Source: Plastoroseomonas hellenica
GTDB taxonomy: Bacteria; Pseudomonadota; Alphaproteobacteria; Acetobacterales; Acetobacteraceae
NCBI RefSeq assembly: GCF_018129085.1
Contig: NZ_JAAGBB010000007.1
Coordinates: 1 to 64,000, forward strand
DNA: 64,000 bases
Direction of reading: 5' to 3'
The position numbers and the translations under genes were made by a program. The notes beneath the pieces were generated by a model. The model was not told the origin of the DNA and searched no databases. It saw only the letters and a program-made list of their open reading frames with translations. This document shows, piece by piece, positions 51,000 to 59,829 of the stretch (position 1 is its first letter; each line of letters begins with the position of its first letter).

Positions 51000-53900
51000 A
51001 TGATCGAACGCATCATCGAAGCATCCATCCGCCGCCGCTGGCTGGTGGTCTTCCTCACCCTCGCAGCCGCCGCCTTCGGCGCCTGGGGCCTGCAGCGCCT
51101 GCCGATCGACGCGGTGCCCGACATCACCAACGTCCAGGTGCAGGTCAACACGGTGGCGCCGGCGCTGTCGCCGGAGCAGATCGAGAAGCAGGTCACCTTC
51201 CCGGTGGAGACTGCGCTCGCCGGCATTCCGGGCCTTGAATCCACCCGGTCGATGTCGCGCAACGGCTTCTCCCAGGTCACCGCCGTCTTCCGCGACGGGA
51301 CGGATATCTACTTTGCCCGCCAGCAGGTGGCGGAGCGGCTGCGGGATGCGGAGGAAAGCCTGCCGCCCGGCGCCGAGCCGCGCATGGGGCCGGTCAGCAC
51401 CGGCCTCGGCGAGGTCTTCATGTGGACCGTGGAGTATGCCCCAGAGGGCGACCCCGCGCGCCCCGCAGCGCGGGACGGCCAGGCCGGCTGGCAGTCCGAC
51501 GGCAGCTACCTGACCCCGGAAGGCGCGCGCCTGACCGACACGGCCCAGCGGCTCGCCTACCTGCGTACGGTGCAGGACTGGGTGGTGCGTCCGCAGATCC
51601 GCAACGTGCCCGGCGTCGCCGGCGTCGACGGCATCGGCGGCTATGTGAAGCAATATCAGATCCGCCCCGACCCGCAGCGGCTGCTCGGCTTCGGCTTCAC
51701 CTTCCGTGATCTGACGGAGGCGCTGGAGCGCAACAATGCCAGCATCGGCGCCGGGTACCTCGACCGCAACGGGGAAGGCTATGTCGTGCGCTCCGAGGCC
51801 CGGATCACCTCGTTCGAGCAGATCCGCGACGTCGTGATCGCGACACGGGAGGGCGTGCCGATCCGGATCCGCGATGTCGCGACCGTGGTGCAGGGCCAGG
51901 AGATGCGGGTCGGCAGCGCCAGCCGCAATGGCGAGGAAGTTGTGGTCGGCACCGCACTGATGCTGATCGGTGGCAACAGCCGGACCGTCGCGGCCGCGGT
52001 GGATGCGAAGATGCGCGACATCCAGCGCGCGCTGCCGCCCGGGATCATGGCGCGCACCGTGCTCGACCGGACGGTGCTCGTCGATGCGACCATCCAGACC
52101 GTCGGCAAGAACCTGGCCGAAGGCGCGCTGCTGGTCATCGCTGTGCTCTTCCTGATGCTCGGCAATATCCGCACCGCCCTGATCACCGCCGCGGTCATCC
52201 CGATCACCATGCTGCTGACCACGACCGGCATGCTGGAGGCCGGGCTGAGCGCCAATCTGATGAGCCTCGGCGCGCTGGATTTCGGCCTGATCGTAGACGG
52301 CGCCGTCATCATCGCGGAGAACAGCCTCCGCCACGTGGCCGAGCAGCAGCAGCACCTCGGACGAACGCTGACGAAGCGCGAGCGCCTGCGGACCGTCACG
52401 AACTCCGCGGTGGAGATGGTCCGCCCCTCGGTCTTCGGCCAGGCCATCATCATCCTGGTCTATGTGCCGATGCTCTCCTTCACCGGCATCGAGGAGAAGA
52501 TGTTCGCGCCGATGGCGCTGACGGTCATGATCGCGCTCGCCGGCGCCTTCGTCATGTCGCTCACCTTCGTGCCGGCAGCGATTGCCATCGCCATTACCGG
52601 CCGGGTGAAGGAGGAGGAGAACTGGCTGGTCCGCGGCATCAAGCGCAGCTATGCGCCGGCATTGCGGCGCTCGGCCCGGATGCCGATGCCTTTCATCCTG
52701 GGTGCGGCGCTGCTCTTCGGCCTGTCCCTCGCGCTCTTCACCCGCCTCGGCCAGGAATTCATCCCAACCCTCGATGAGCGCAACCTGGCGATGCATGCGT
52801 TGCGGATTCCGAGCACCTCGCTCAGCCAGTCGCAGGCCATGCAGACGCAGGTCGAGCGGGTGGTCTCGCGCTTCCCGGAGGTCGCCTATGTCTTCTCCAA
52901 GACAGGCACGGCAGAGGTTGCGACCGATCCGATGCCGCCCAATGTCTCCGATACCTTCATCATGCTGCGCCCGAGAGCGGCCTGGCCGGATCCCTCGATG
53001 ACGACGGAGGCGCTGGTGCGGCGTATCGGCGAGGCCGTGAACCGCGTTCCCGGCCATGCCTATGAGTTCACCCAGCCCATTCAGATGCGTTTCAACGAGC
53101 TGATCGCGGGCGTGCGCAGCGATCTCGCGGTCAAGGTGTTCGGGGACGAGTTCGAGCCGATGCTGGCCGCGGCCAACCGCATCGCGGCGATCCTGCGCGG
53201 CATCGAGGGTGCCGCCGATGTCCGGGTGGAGCAGGCGAGCGGGCTGCCCTTCCTCGATATCCGGATCGATCGGGAGGCGGCGGCTCGCCGCGGCCTAGCG
53301 ATCGCCGATGTGCAGGAGGTGGTGGCGATCGCAATCGGTGGCCGCGCCGCCGGGCTGGTCTTTGAAGGCGATCGCCGCTTCCAGATGGTGGTGCGGCTGC
53401 CGGATGCGGTGCGCGGCGATCTGGAGGCGTTGCGCAACCTGCCGGTGCCGCTGCGCGGCACGGCCACCCCCGGCGGCGGCACGCGGTCGGTGCCGTTGCG
53501 CGATGTCGCCAGCTTCGCCTTTACCGAGGGGCCGAACCAGGTGAGCCGCGAGAATGGCAAGCGGCGGGTGGTGGTCCAGGCCAATGCCCGTGGCCGCGAC
53601 ATCGGTTCCCTGGTCGCGGAGGTGCAGGCCCGCGTCGCCGCGGAGGTCCAGCTTCCGACCGGATACTGGATCGAATGGGGCGGCCAGTTCGAGAACCTGG
53701 CGGCGGCACGGCAGCGGCTGATGATCGTGGTCCCGGTGGTCTTCGCGGCGATCCTTGCGCTGCTCTATGGCGCGCTCGGCTCGCTGCGCGACGCGGTGCT
53801 GGTCTATAGCGGCGTGCCGCTGGCGCTGTCGGGCGGCATCCTCGCGCTCTGGCTGCGGGGCATGCCCTTCTCGGTAACCGCGGCGGTCGGCTTCATCGCA

Positions 53901-54299
53901 CTTTCGGGCGTCGCGGTGCTGAATGGGCTGGTGATGGTGACGCGCATCCGCCAGTTGATGGCGGAGGGCATGGCGCAGCGGGAGGCGATCCTGGAAGGCG
54001 CGATGACCCGGCTGCGGCCGGTGGTGATGACGGCACTCGTCGCCTCGCTCGGCTTCGTGCCCATGGCGATCGCGACCGGCACCGGCGCCGAGGTGCAGAA
54101 GCCGCTGGCGACGGTGGTGATCGGCGGGCTGATCAGCGCCACGGTGCTGACCCTGCTGGTGCTGCCTGCGCTCTATGCGCGCTTCGGAAGCCGGACGGTG
54201 CTGCCGCCCGGCGATGACGGCGAGACCCCGGACGAGGCGCCCGCGCCGCCGGCCGGGCGCAGCGAGGCGCCGGCGCGCAGCCCGGCCCTTGCAAAGTGA
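51000..54299 (+). CDS. czcA: Heavy-metal RND efflux pump (CzcA/CusA family)
   Basis: A 1099-residue inner-membrane pump with the RND plan: TM1, a large periplasmic loop, TM2-6, a second loop, TM7-12. It begins MIERIIEASIRRRWLVVFL and has DAVPDITNVQVQVNT and GLESTRSMSRNGFSQVTAVF. The proton-relay segment LDFGLIVDGAVIIAEN in TM4 has Asp427, Asp433 and Glu440, matching the essential Asp/Asp/Glu of the CzcA type, which suggests divalent (Zn/Co/Cd or Ni) rather than monovalent copper/silver export. The Pro-rich C-terminus is not conserved. Confidence 0.93.
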   Translation: MIERIIEASIRRRWLVVFLTLAAAAFGAWGLQRLPIDAVPDITNVQVQVNTVAPALSPEQIEKQVTFPVETALAGIPGLESTRSMSRNGFSQVTAVFRDGTDIYFARQQVAERLRDAEESLPPGAEPRMGPVSTGLGEVFMWTVEYAPEGDPARPAARDGQAGWQSDGSYLTPEGARLTDTAQRLAYLRTVQDWVVRPQIRNVPGVAGVDGIGGYVKQYQIRPDPQRLLGFGFTFRDLTEALERNNASIGAGYLDRNGEGYVVRSEARITSFEQIRDVVIATREGVPIRIRDVATVVQGQEMRVGSASRNGEEVVVGTALMLIGGNSRTVAAAVDAKMRDIQRALPPGIMARTVLDRTVLVDATIQTVGKNLAEGALLVIAVLFLMLGNIRTALITAAVIPITMLLTTTGMLEAGLSANLMSLGALDFGLIVDGAVIIAENSLRHVAEQQQHLGRTLTKRERLRTVTNSAVEMVRPSVFGQAIIILVYVPMLSFTGIEEKMFAPMALTVMIALAGAFVMSLTFVPAAIAIAITGRVKEEENWLVRGIKRSYAPALRRSARMPMPFILGAALLFGLSLALFTRLGQEFIPTLDERNLAMHALRIPSTSLSQSQAMQTQVERVVSRFPEVAYVFSKTGTAEVATDPMPPNVSDTFIMLRPRAAWPDPSMTTEALVRRIGEAVNRVPGHAYEFTQPIQMRFNELIAGVRSDLAVKVFGDEFEPMLAAANRIAAILRGIEGAADVRVEQASGLPFLDIRIDREAAARRGLAIADVQEVVAIAIGGRAAGLVFEGDRRFQMVVRLPDAVRGDLEALRNLPVPLRGTATPGGGTRSVPLRDVASFAFTEGPNQVSRENGKRRVVVQANARGRDIGSLVAEVQARVAAEVQLPTGYWIEWGGQFENLAAARQRLMIVVPVVFAAILALLYGALGSLRDAVLVYSGVPLALSGGILALWLRGMPFSVTAAVGFIALSGVAVLNGLVMVTRIRQLMAEGMAQREAILEGAMTRLRPVVMTALVASLGFVPMAIATGTGAEVQKPLATVVIGGLISATVLTLLVLPALYARFGSRTVLPPGDDGETPDEAPAPPAGRSEAPARSPALAK

Positions 54300-54413
54300 C
54301 GGGGATCAGCTGCAATCCGGATGATGGTTCCAAGGGCTCGGCGGTGGCTTGATCCCGGCAGCGGCCGGTGCTCTCGTGCCCGCACCGGGGAAACGCTGGA
54401 ACGGAGCCGATCA

Positions 54414-55271
54414 ATGGTCGCCTTGCGCAAGGTCGAAACCAGGCCGGGCTTCGTCTTCGATGTCTCGGTGGCTGGCGATCCGGCCGCACCGCTGGTGCTG
54501 ATGCTGCACGGCTTCGGCGTCTCCCGCCACCTCTGGGATGCGCAGGTGGAGGCGTTGGGGCAGGCGGGCTATTTCGCCGCGGCGCCGAACCAGCGCGGCT
54601 ATTCCGCCGGCGCCCGGCCCGATCCCGCCGATCTGGAGCAGTACCGCATCGGACACATGATCCAGGACGCGATGGACCTGGTCGAAGCGCTCGGCCATGG
54701 CGGGCGGCGTTTCCACCTGGTCGGCCATGACTGGGGCGGCAGCCTCTCCTGGGAGATCGCGGATCGCACGCCGGAGCGCCTGGCCACGCTCAGCATGATG
54801 TCGCGCCCGCATCCCGCCGCCTTCACGCGCGCCATGCGCGATGACCCCGAGCAGCCGCACCGCTCCCGCCACCACAAGGGATTCTTGGAGCCCGATGCGG
54901 TGCCGAAGCTGCTGGCCGACGACGCGCAATGGCTGCGCACGCGGCATGCCCTGAACGGGGTGCCGCCGGCGGCGGTCGAGAAGCATCTCTCGGTGATCGG
55001 CAACACGGAAGCGATGGAGGCGGCGCTCGCCTGGTATCGTGCACGCGGCCCTGGGCATCGCCCGACAGGGCCGGTGACGGTGCCGACGCTCTTCGTCTGG
55101 GGCGACAAGGACGACACGGTCGGCCGCATGGCCGCGGAAGGGACGGGCGACTTCGTCGCGGCGCCCTACAGCTTCGTGGAACTGCCGGGCGTCGGCCACT
55201 ACGCCCCCGACCAGATGCCGGAGCGGGTCAGCGCCTTGCTGCTGGAACACATTGCCAAATATCCGGCCTGA
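54414..55271 (+). CDS. Alpha/beta-hydrolase with Asp nucleophile (epoxide-hydrolase type)
   Basis: A 285-residue cytoplasmic hydrolase. LVLMLHGFGVSRHLWDAQ contains the oxyanion-hole HG, AAPNQRGYSAGARP is typical of epoxide hydrolases, and VGHDWGGSLSW has Asp at the nucleophile elbow. The acid is in FVWGDKDDTVGR and the base His in GVGHYAPDQMPE. Asp rather than Ser makes epoxide or C-halogen hydrolysis more likely than esterase activity. ATG 54414 follows GGAG. Confidence 0.85.
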   Translation: MVALRKVETRPGFVFDVSVAGDPAAPLVLMLHGFGVSRHLWDAQVEALGQAGYFAAAPNQRGYSAGARPDPADLEQYRIGHMIQDAMDLVEALGHGGRRFHLVGHDWGGSLSWEIADRTPERLATLSMMSRPHPAAFTRAMRDDPEQPHRSRHHKGFLEPDAVPKLLADDAQWLRTRHALNGVPPAAVEKHLSVIGNTEAMEAALAWYRARGPGHRPTGPVTVPTLFVWGDKDDTVGRMAAEGTGDFVAAPYSFVELPGVGHYAPDQMPERVSALLLEHIAKYPA

Positions 55272-55352
55272 GCCGCTTCGACAGTCTCCCAGATCGGGTC
55301 CATAACCGGGTCAACCGCGACCGTTGGCGTCGCCCAGCACCCAGAGGTTCCC

Positions 55353-55880
55353 ATGACCTTTTCCCTGTACCAGGCCTCCGTCCCGGCCTTCCTCCGCATG
55401 TTCGGCAATCTCTCGAAAATCCTGGAGAAGGCGGAAGCCTATGCGGAGGCCCGCAAGATCGATCCGGCGGCGCTGCTGCAGGCGCGGCTGGCGCCGGACA
55501 TGTTCGCGCTGCCGCGGCAGGTCCAGATCGCATCGGACACCGCCAAGGGTGCCGTCGCGCGGCTGGCCGGGATCGAGATCCCCCGCTACGCCGATACCGA
55601 GGCGAGCTTCGCCGAGCTCCGGGAGCGCATCGCCAAGACCGTCGCCTTCATCGAAAGCGTCCCGGCGGAGCAGGTGGATGCCGGCGCCGGGCGGACCGTC
55701 ACGCTGAAGCTCGCGGGGAAGGAGGTGCAGTTCACCGGCCCGTCCTACCTGTTCCACTTCGCGCTGCCGAATTTCCATTTCCACGTCGCCGCGGTCTATC
55801 TGATCCTGCGCCATAACGGGCTCGATGTCGGGAAGATGGATTTCCTCGGGCGGGACCTGCCGCCGGGAGCGACGGCGTGA
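55353..55880 (+). CDS. DUF1993 family protein
   Basis: A 175-residue soluble protein. It fits DUF1993, a DinB-like four-helix family of unknown function: YQASVPAFLRMFGNLSKILEKAEAYA, a RLAPDMFALPRQVQIASDTAKGAVARLAG-type core, and the end FALPNFHFHVAAVYLILRHNGLDVGKMDFLG. The stop overlaps the start of the next gene by one base. Confidence 0.88.
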   Translation: MTFSLYQASVPAFLRMFGNLSKILEKAEAYAEARKIDPAALLQARLAPDMFALPRQVQIASDTAKGAVARLAGIEIPRYADTEASFAELRERIAKTVAFIESVPAEQVDAGAGRTVTLKLAGKEVQFTGPSYLFHFALPNFHFHVAAVYLILRHNGLDVGKMDFLGRDLPPGATA

Positions 55881-56239
55881 TGGGGATGGTGGCGGTCACG
55901 ATCTACGGGATCAAGAACTGCGACACGATGAAGAAGGCGCGTGCCTGGCTCGAGGGGCACGGCGTCACCTATGCTTTCCACGACTACAAGGCTCAGGGGA
56001 TCGCGCGCGACCAACTCGCGACCTGGGCGAAGGCGGTCGGCTGGCAGGTACTGCTCAACCGCGCCGGCACGACGTTCCGCAAGCTGCCGGACGAGGATCA
56101 GGACGGGCTGACGGAGGCGAAGGCGATCACGCTCATGCTCGCCCAGCCCTCGATGATCAAGCGGCCGGTGCTGGATATCGGCGGCCGGCTGCTCGTCGGC
56201 TTCAAGCCGGAGCTGTACACGGCGGCCTTCAAGGGCTGA
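55880..56239 (+). CDS. ArsC/Spx-like reductase (YffB family)
   Basis: A 119-residue thioredoxin-fold protein: TIYGIKNCDTMKKARAWLEGHGVTYAFHDYKAQG has a single active Cys, followed by LLNRAGTTFRKLP and MIKRPVLDIGGRLLVGFKPELY, the YffB pattern. The family resembles glutathione-dependent arsenate reductases, but YffB itself has no firm substrate. ATG 55880 overlaps the preceding stop; ATG 55886 is equally possible. Confidence 0.88.
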   Translation: MGMVAVTIYGIKNCDTMKKARAWLEGHGVTYAFHDYKAQGIARDQLATWAKAVGWQVLLNRAGTTFRKLPDEDQDGLTEAKAITLMLAQPSMIKRPVLDIGGRLLVGFKPELYTAAFKG

Positions 56240-56274
56240 TCGCCCTCCCACACCATGCGCGCTTCGGATCTGGC

Positions 56275-56301
56275 CGAACCGGCCCTAAATCATCACGCCT
56301 T
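56275..56301 (-). repeat. Probable half copy of the two-hairpin palindrome
   Basis: The minus strand reads GGCGTGATGATTTAGGGCC, then GGTTC and GGCC, which resembles the first arm and centre of the repeat at 37808 (GCGTGATGACTTGAGGCGG). The centre would pair GGCC with GGCC. The second arm (AGTCTGAATCACG) is missing. Confidence 0.35.
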
Positions 56302-56428
56302 GGCGCCGAGGCCGCTGAGAGCATTGGCCTGATCGCCATACCGGCAGCGTCGCGCCAATTTTTTTCGCGGCCGCCGTCGGCAACGGGCATCCTCCCGCGT
56401 CCTGGGACAGAGGGACGAGGGACCCGCA

Positions 56429-56803
56429 ATGCTCTACGCCATCCTTTGCTACAACGACGAGGACGTCGTCGGCGCCTGGACGAAGGAGGAGGACGAGGCC
56501 GTGATGGCCCGCCTCCACGTCGTCCAGAAGCGCCTGGCCATCGAGGGCCGGCTCGGCCCGGTGGCCCGGCTGCTGCCGACGACCGCGGCGACCACGCTCC
56601 GCAAGGGAGGCGAGGAGCCGCTGGTCATTGACGGCCCCTTCGCCGAGACCAAGGAACAGCTTCTCGGCTTTTACATGATCGAATGCCCGTCGCTCGAAGC
56701 AGCACTCGATGTCGCGCGGGAGCTCGCCGAAGCCAATCCCGGCATGGGGTCCTATGAGATCCGGCCGGTCGCGCTGTTCTTTCCGAAGGGCGTGCCGTCA
56801 TGA
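56429..56803 (+). CDS. DGPF-motif YCII-domain protein, partner of ECF sigma factor
   Basis: A 124-residue YCII-domain protein with the DGPF motif (LVIDGPFAETKEQLLGFYMIE). Proteins of this kind are genomic partners of ECF42 sigma factors. The last four bases overlap the start of the sigma gene. Its role is undetermined; binding of a small signal is often proposed for the fold. The start at 56429 follows GGGACGAGGGA. Confidence 0.9.
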   Translation: MLYAILCYNDEDVVGAWTKEEDEAVMARLHVVQKRLAIEGRLGPVARLLPTTAATTLRKGGEEPLVIDGPFAETKEQLLGFYMIECPSLEAALDVARELAEANPGMGSYEIRPVALFFPKGVPS

Positions 56804-58074
56804 GCGACGCCGCCTGGCTCGGCCCGACGCTCGCCGCGGCGCGGCCCCAGGCGGTCGCGGCCCTGCTGCGTTATTTCCGGGATCTGGACATTGCCGAGGA
56901 GGCCTTCCAGGAGGCGAGCCTGCGCGCGCTTCGCGATTGGCCGCGCAATGGGCCGCCACGGGATGCCGTGGCCTGGCTGATCTTCGTCGGGCGCAATGTC
57001 GGGATCGACGCGACCCGCAGGCGCCGCCGTGACGTGCCGCTGCCGGACGAGGAGGAGGCGCTCTCCGATCTGGAGGACGCCGAGGCCGACATGGCCGATC
57101 GCCTCGACGGGTCGCATTACCGGGACGACGTGCTGCGGCTGCTCTTCGTCTGCTGCCATCCGCGGCTGCCTGCGACCCAGCAGATCGCACTCGCGCTCCG
57201 CGTGGTCTCCGGCCTCTCGGTTCCGCGCATCGCACGCGCTTTCCTGGTTGGCGATGCGGCGATGGAGCAGCGCATCACCCGCGCCAAGGCGCGCGTCGCG
57301 GAGGCTGGGGTTCCCTTCGGCCCGCCCGGTGCGGTGGAGCGGGCGGAGCGGCTCGGCGCCGTCGCCGCGATGCTCTACCTGGTCTTCAACGAGGGTTATT
57401 CGGTCACCGCCGAGACCGTCGCGGCGCGCGCGCTGCTGAGCGAGGAGGCGATCCGCCTGGCGCGGCTGCTGCTGCGTCTCTTCCCCGCCGAGCCCGAGAT
57501 CATGGGGCTGCTGGCCCTGATGCTGCTGCAGCAGGCGCGCAGCGCCGCACGCTTCGACGCCGCCGGCGAGCCGATCCTGCTGGAGGAGCAGGATCGACGC
57601 CTCTGGAACCCTGCGCTGATCGCCGAGGGGCTGGCGCTGATCGAAAAGGCGATGCGCCATGCGCAGCCCGGCGCCTATCAGGTTCAGGCCGCGATCGCGG
57701 CGCTGCACGCGCGGGCGGCGACCGCGGCCGAGACCGACTGGGCGCAGATCGACCTGCTCTATGCGATGCTGGAGCGGCTGCAGCCTTCGCCGATCGTGAC
57801 GCTGAACCGCGCGGTCGCGGTCGCCAAGCTGCGCGGTCCTGCGGCGGCGCTCACGATGATCGAGCCGCTGGCGCAGCGCCTCTCCGCCTATTTCTATTTT
57901 CACGGCGCGCGTGGCGCCTTCCTGCTGCAGCTCGGCCACCATGCCGAAGCGCGCGCCGCCTTCGGTCAGGCAATCGCGCTGGCGCGCAGCTCCGCCGAGG
58001 CCGCGCATATCCGGCGCCAGCTCGATCGCCTGATGGCAGATTGCGCGGAGGGGGAGACGCGCGGCGCGGGTTGA
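56800..58074 (+). CDS. ECF RNA polymerase sigma factor with C-terminal helical-repeat domain (ECF42 type)
   Basis: A 424-residue protein. Region 2 is in ALLRYFRDLDIAEEAFQEASLRALRDWPRNGPPRDAVAWLIFVGRNVGIDATRR-like order, and region 4 in LPATQQIALALRVVSGLSVPRIARAFLVGDAAMEQRITRAK. From about 190 onward a long extension carries LYLVFNEGYS and TPR-like repeats ending NRAVAVAKLRGPAAAL and AEARAAFGQAIALA. This is the ECF42 design, in which the C-terminal domain rather than an anti-sigma factor controls activity. A DGPF protein is coupled upstream. Confidence 0.92.
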   Translation: MSDAAWLGPTLAAARPQAVAALLRYFRDLDIAEEAFQEASLRALRDWPRNGPPRDAVAWLIFVGRNVGIDATRRRRRDVPLPDEEEALSDLEDAEADMADRLDGSHYRDDVLRLLFVCCHPRLPATQQIALALRVVSGLSVPRIARAFLVGDAAMEQRITRAKARVAEAGVPFGPPGAVERAERLGAVAAMLYLVFNEGYSVTAETVAARALLSEEAIRLARLLLRLFPAEPEIMGLLALMLLQQARSAARFDAAGEPILLEEQDRRLWNPALIAEGLALIEKAMRHAQPGAYQVQAAIAALHARAATAAETDWAQIDLLYAMLERLQPSPIVTLNRAVAVAKLRGPAAALTMIEPLAQRLSAYFYFHGARGAFLLQLGHHAEARAAFGQAIALARSSAEAAHIRRQLDRLMADCAEGETRGAG

Positions 58075-58123
58075 CCTTCGCCGCGAAGGCAAGGAGGCTC
58101 CGGTCCTTGCCAGGAGGATCCCG

Positions 58124-59683
58124 ATGCGTCGTCTGCTGCTTGCCTGCGCCTTTTTTGCATTGCCGGGCATCGCAGAGGCGCAACGGACCCTGACCATCGC
58201 CGCGCAATCGGCGCCGACCGCGATGGATCCGCATTTCCACCGTGCCAACAGCAACAACGCCATCCTGCGCCATGTCTTCGACGGGCTGGTCGATTTCGAC
58301 ACCAGCGGGCGCATCGTGCCGCGCCTCGCGGAATCCTGGCGTGCGATCGACGACACCACCTGGGAATTCCGGCTGCGGGAGGGCGTGCGCTTCCATGACG
58401 GCACACCGCTGGCGCCGGAGGATATCGCCTTCTCCTTCGAGCGCTTGCCGAATGTCCCGAACAGCCCGGGGTCCTTCGCGTCCACCGTGCGCACGGTGAC
58501 CGGTGTCACCGTGGTCGATCCCCGCACCATCCGCATCACGACGCGGGAGCCGACGCCGCTGCTGGATGCGGAGCTGACGGCGGTGCTGATCCTGTCCCGT
58601 CGCCTGCACGACAACGCGTCGACCGCGGATTTCAACAGCGGCCGTGCGATGATCGGCACCGGCGCCTATCGCTTCGTGGCCTATGAGCAAGGCAACCGCT
58701 TCGAGGCAGCGCGCAATCCCGATTTCTGGGGCGGGCCGCAGCCCTGGGAGCAGGTGCGGATGCGCTTCGTGCCGAACCCCGCATCCCGCGTCGCGGCGCT
58801 GCTGGCGGGCGACGTGGACCTGATCGACAGCGTGCCGACCCAGGATGTCACGCGCCTCGCCGCCGATCCCAGGCTGGCGATCTTCACCGCCGACAGCAAC
58901 GGCACCGCCTATCTCTTCCCCGATGCGGTGCGCGACCAGGCGCCCTACGTCACCGACCGCCAGGGCCGCCCGCTGGAGCGCAACCCGCTGCGCGACCGGC
59001 GGGTGCGGCAGGCGCTGTCGCTGTCGATGAACCGCCAGGCGATCGTCGATCGCGTGCTGGAAGGGCAGGGGACGCCCGCGGAGCAATTCGCGCCACCCGT
59101 CGCACTCGGCCGCGCCACCGACATGCGACCCATCGCCATGGATGCCGGCCGGGCGCGGCAGTTGCTGGCCGAGGCCGGCTATCCCGAAGGCTTCCGCCTG
59201 ACGATCCATGGCCCGACCGGCTGGTTCCCGGGCGACGTCGCGGTGCTGCAGGCGATCGCGCAGAGCTTCACCCGCATCGGCGTCGAGACCCGGGTGGAGA
59301 CGTTGCCGACCGCCAATTTCTTCAGCCGTGCGACCAACCGCGACTTCGCGCTGTTCATGACCACCTATGCCTCGAACCTCGCGGCGGTGACGCTGCAGCA
59401 GGTGGTGGCGACGCGGAGCCCGGCGGCCGGCCTCGGCCCCTTCAACCGCCAGCACTATACCAACCCCGCGGTGGACGGGCCGCTGATCGAGGCGCTGCGC
59501 ACCATGGACACGCCGCGCCGCAACGCGCTGGTCGCGCAATCCATGCACGCCGCGATCGAGGACGGGGCGGTGATCCCGCTCTTCTACCTGAAGGTCAATT
59601 GGGCGGGTCTGCGCGCGCGCGTGCGCTACGACGCCTCGCCCTCCTGGTACACCAACGCCCTTTTCGCCACTCCTGCGGACTAG
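58124..59683 (+). CDS. Peptide/nickel-type ABC substrate-binding protein (SBP family 5)
   Basis: A 519-residue exported receptor (signal MRRLLLACAFFALPGIAEA). SBP_bac_5 features are LTIAAQSAPTAMDPHFHRANSNNAILRHVFDGLVDFD-type start, LAESWRAIDDTTWEFRLREGVRFHDGTPL, GTGAYRFVAYEQGNRFEAARNPDFWGG and RRVRQALSLSMNRQAIVDRVLEGQG. No dpp/opp permease genes are near. It is followed, across repeat copy E, by an M20 peptidase, so peptides or acylated amino acids are plausible ligands. Confidence 0.92.
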   Translation: MRRLLLACAFFALPGIAEAQRTLTIAAQSAPTAMDPHFHRANSNNAILRHVFDGLVDFDTSGRIVPRLAESWRAIDDTTWEFRLREGVRFHDGTPLAPEDIAFSFERLPNVPNSPGSFASTVRTVTGVTVVDPRTIRITTREPTPLLDAELTAVLILSRRLHDNASTADFNSGRAMIGTGAYRFVAYEQGNRFEAARNPDFWGGPQPWEQVRMRFVPNPASRVAALLAGDVDLIDSVPTQDVTRLAADPRLAIFTADSNGTAYLFPDAVRDQAPYVTDRQGRPLERNPLRDRRVRQALSLSMNRQAIVDRVLEGQGTPAEQFAPPVALGRATDMRPIAMDAGRARQLLAEAGYPEGFRLTIHGPTGWFPGDVAVLQAIAQSFTRIGVETRVETLPTANFFSRATNRDFALFMTTYASNLAAVTLQQVVATRSPAAGLGPFNRQHYTNPAVDGPLIEALRTMDTPRRNALVAQSMHAAIEDGAVIPLFYLKVNWAGLRARVRYDASPSWYTNALFATPAD

Positions 59684-59690
59684 TCAGATG

Positions 59691-59767
59691 CCCTCAAACG
59701 CCGGGCGCGGGCCATCCGGCCCGCTTGGCTTCGCCGGACTACCGGCGGGCCGCATTCGCGGCCTCGG
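59691..59767 (+). repeat. Multi-hairpin intergenic element, copy E (short, truncated)
   Basis: It starts seven bases after the receptor gene stop with CTCAAACGCCGGGC. Hairpin 1 is GCGGGCC-ATCC-GGCCCGC, followed by TTGGCTT, the middle hairpin CGCCGG-ACTA-CCGGCG, and hairpin 2 GGCCGC-ATTC-GCGGCC. The sequence then leaves the consensus (a CCGGTC-AAGC-GACCGG hairpin follows) and hairpin 3 is missing. Sense orientation relative to both flanking genes. Confidence 0.8.
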
Positions 59768-59829
59768 ACCGGTCAAGCGACCGGCCCGTCAGCACATCCC
59801 CGTTTCATCTGTCCAGGAAGGTTAGCCCG

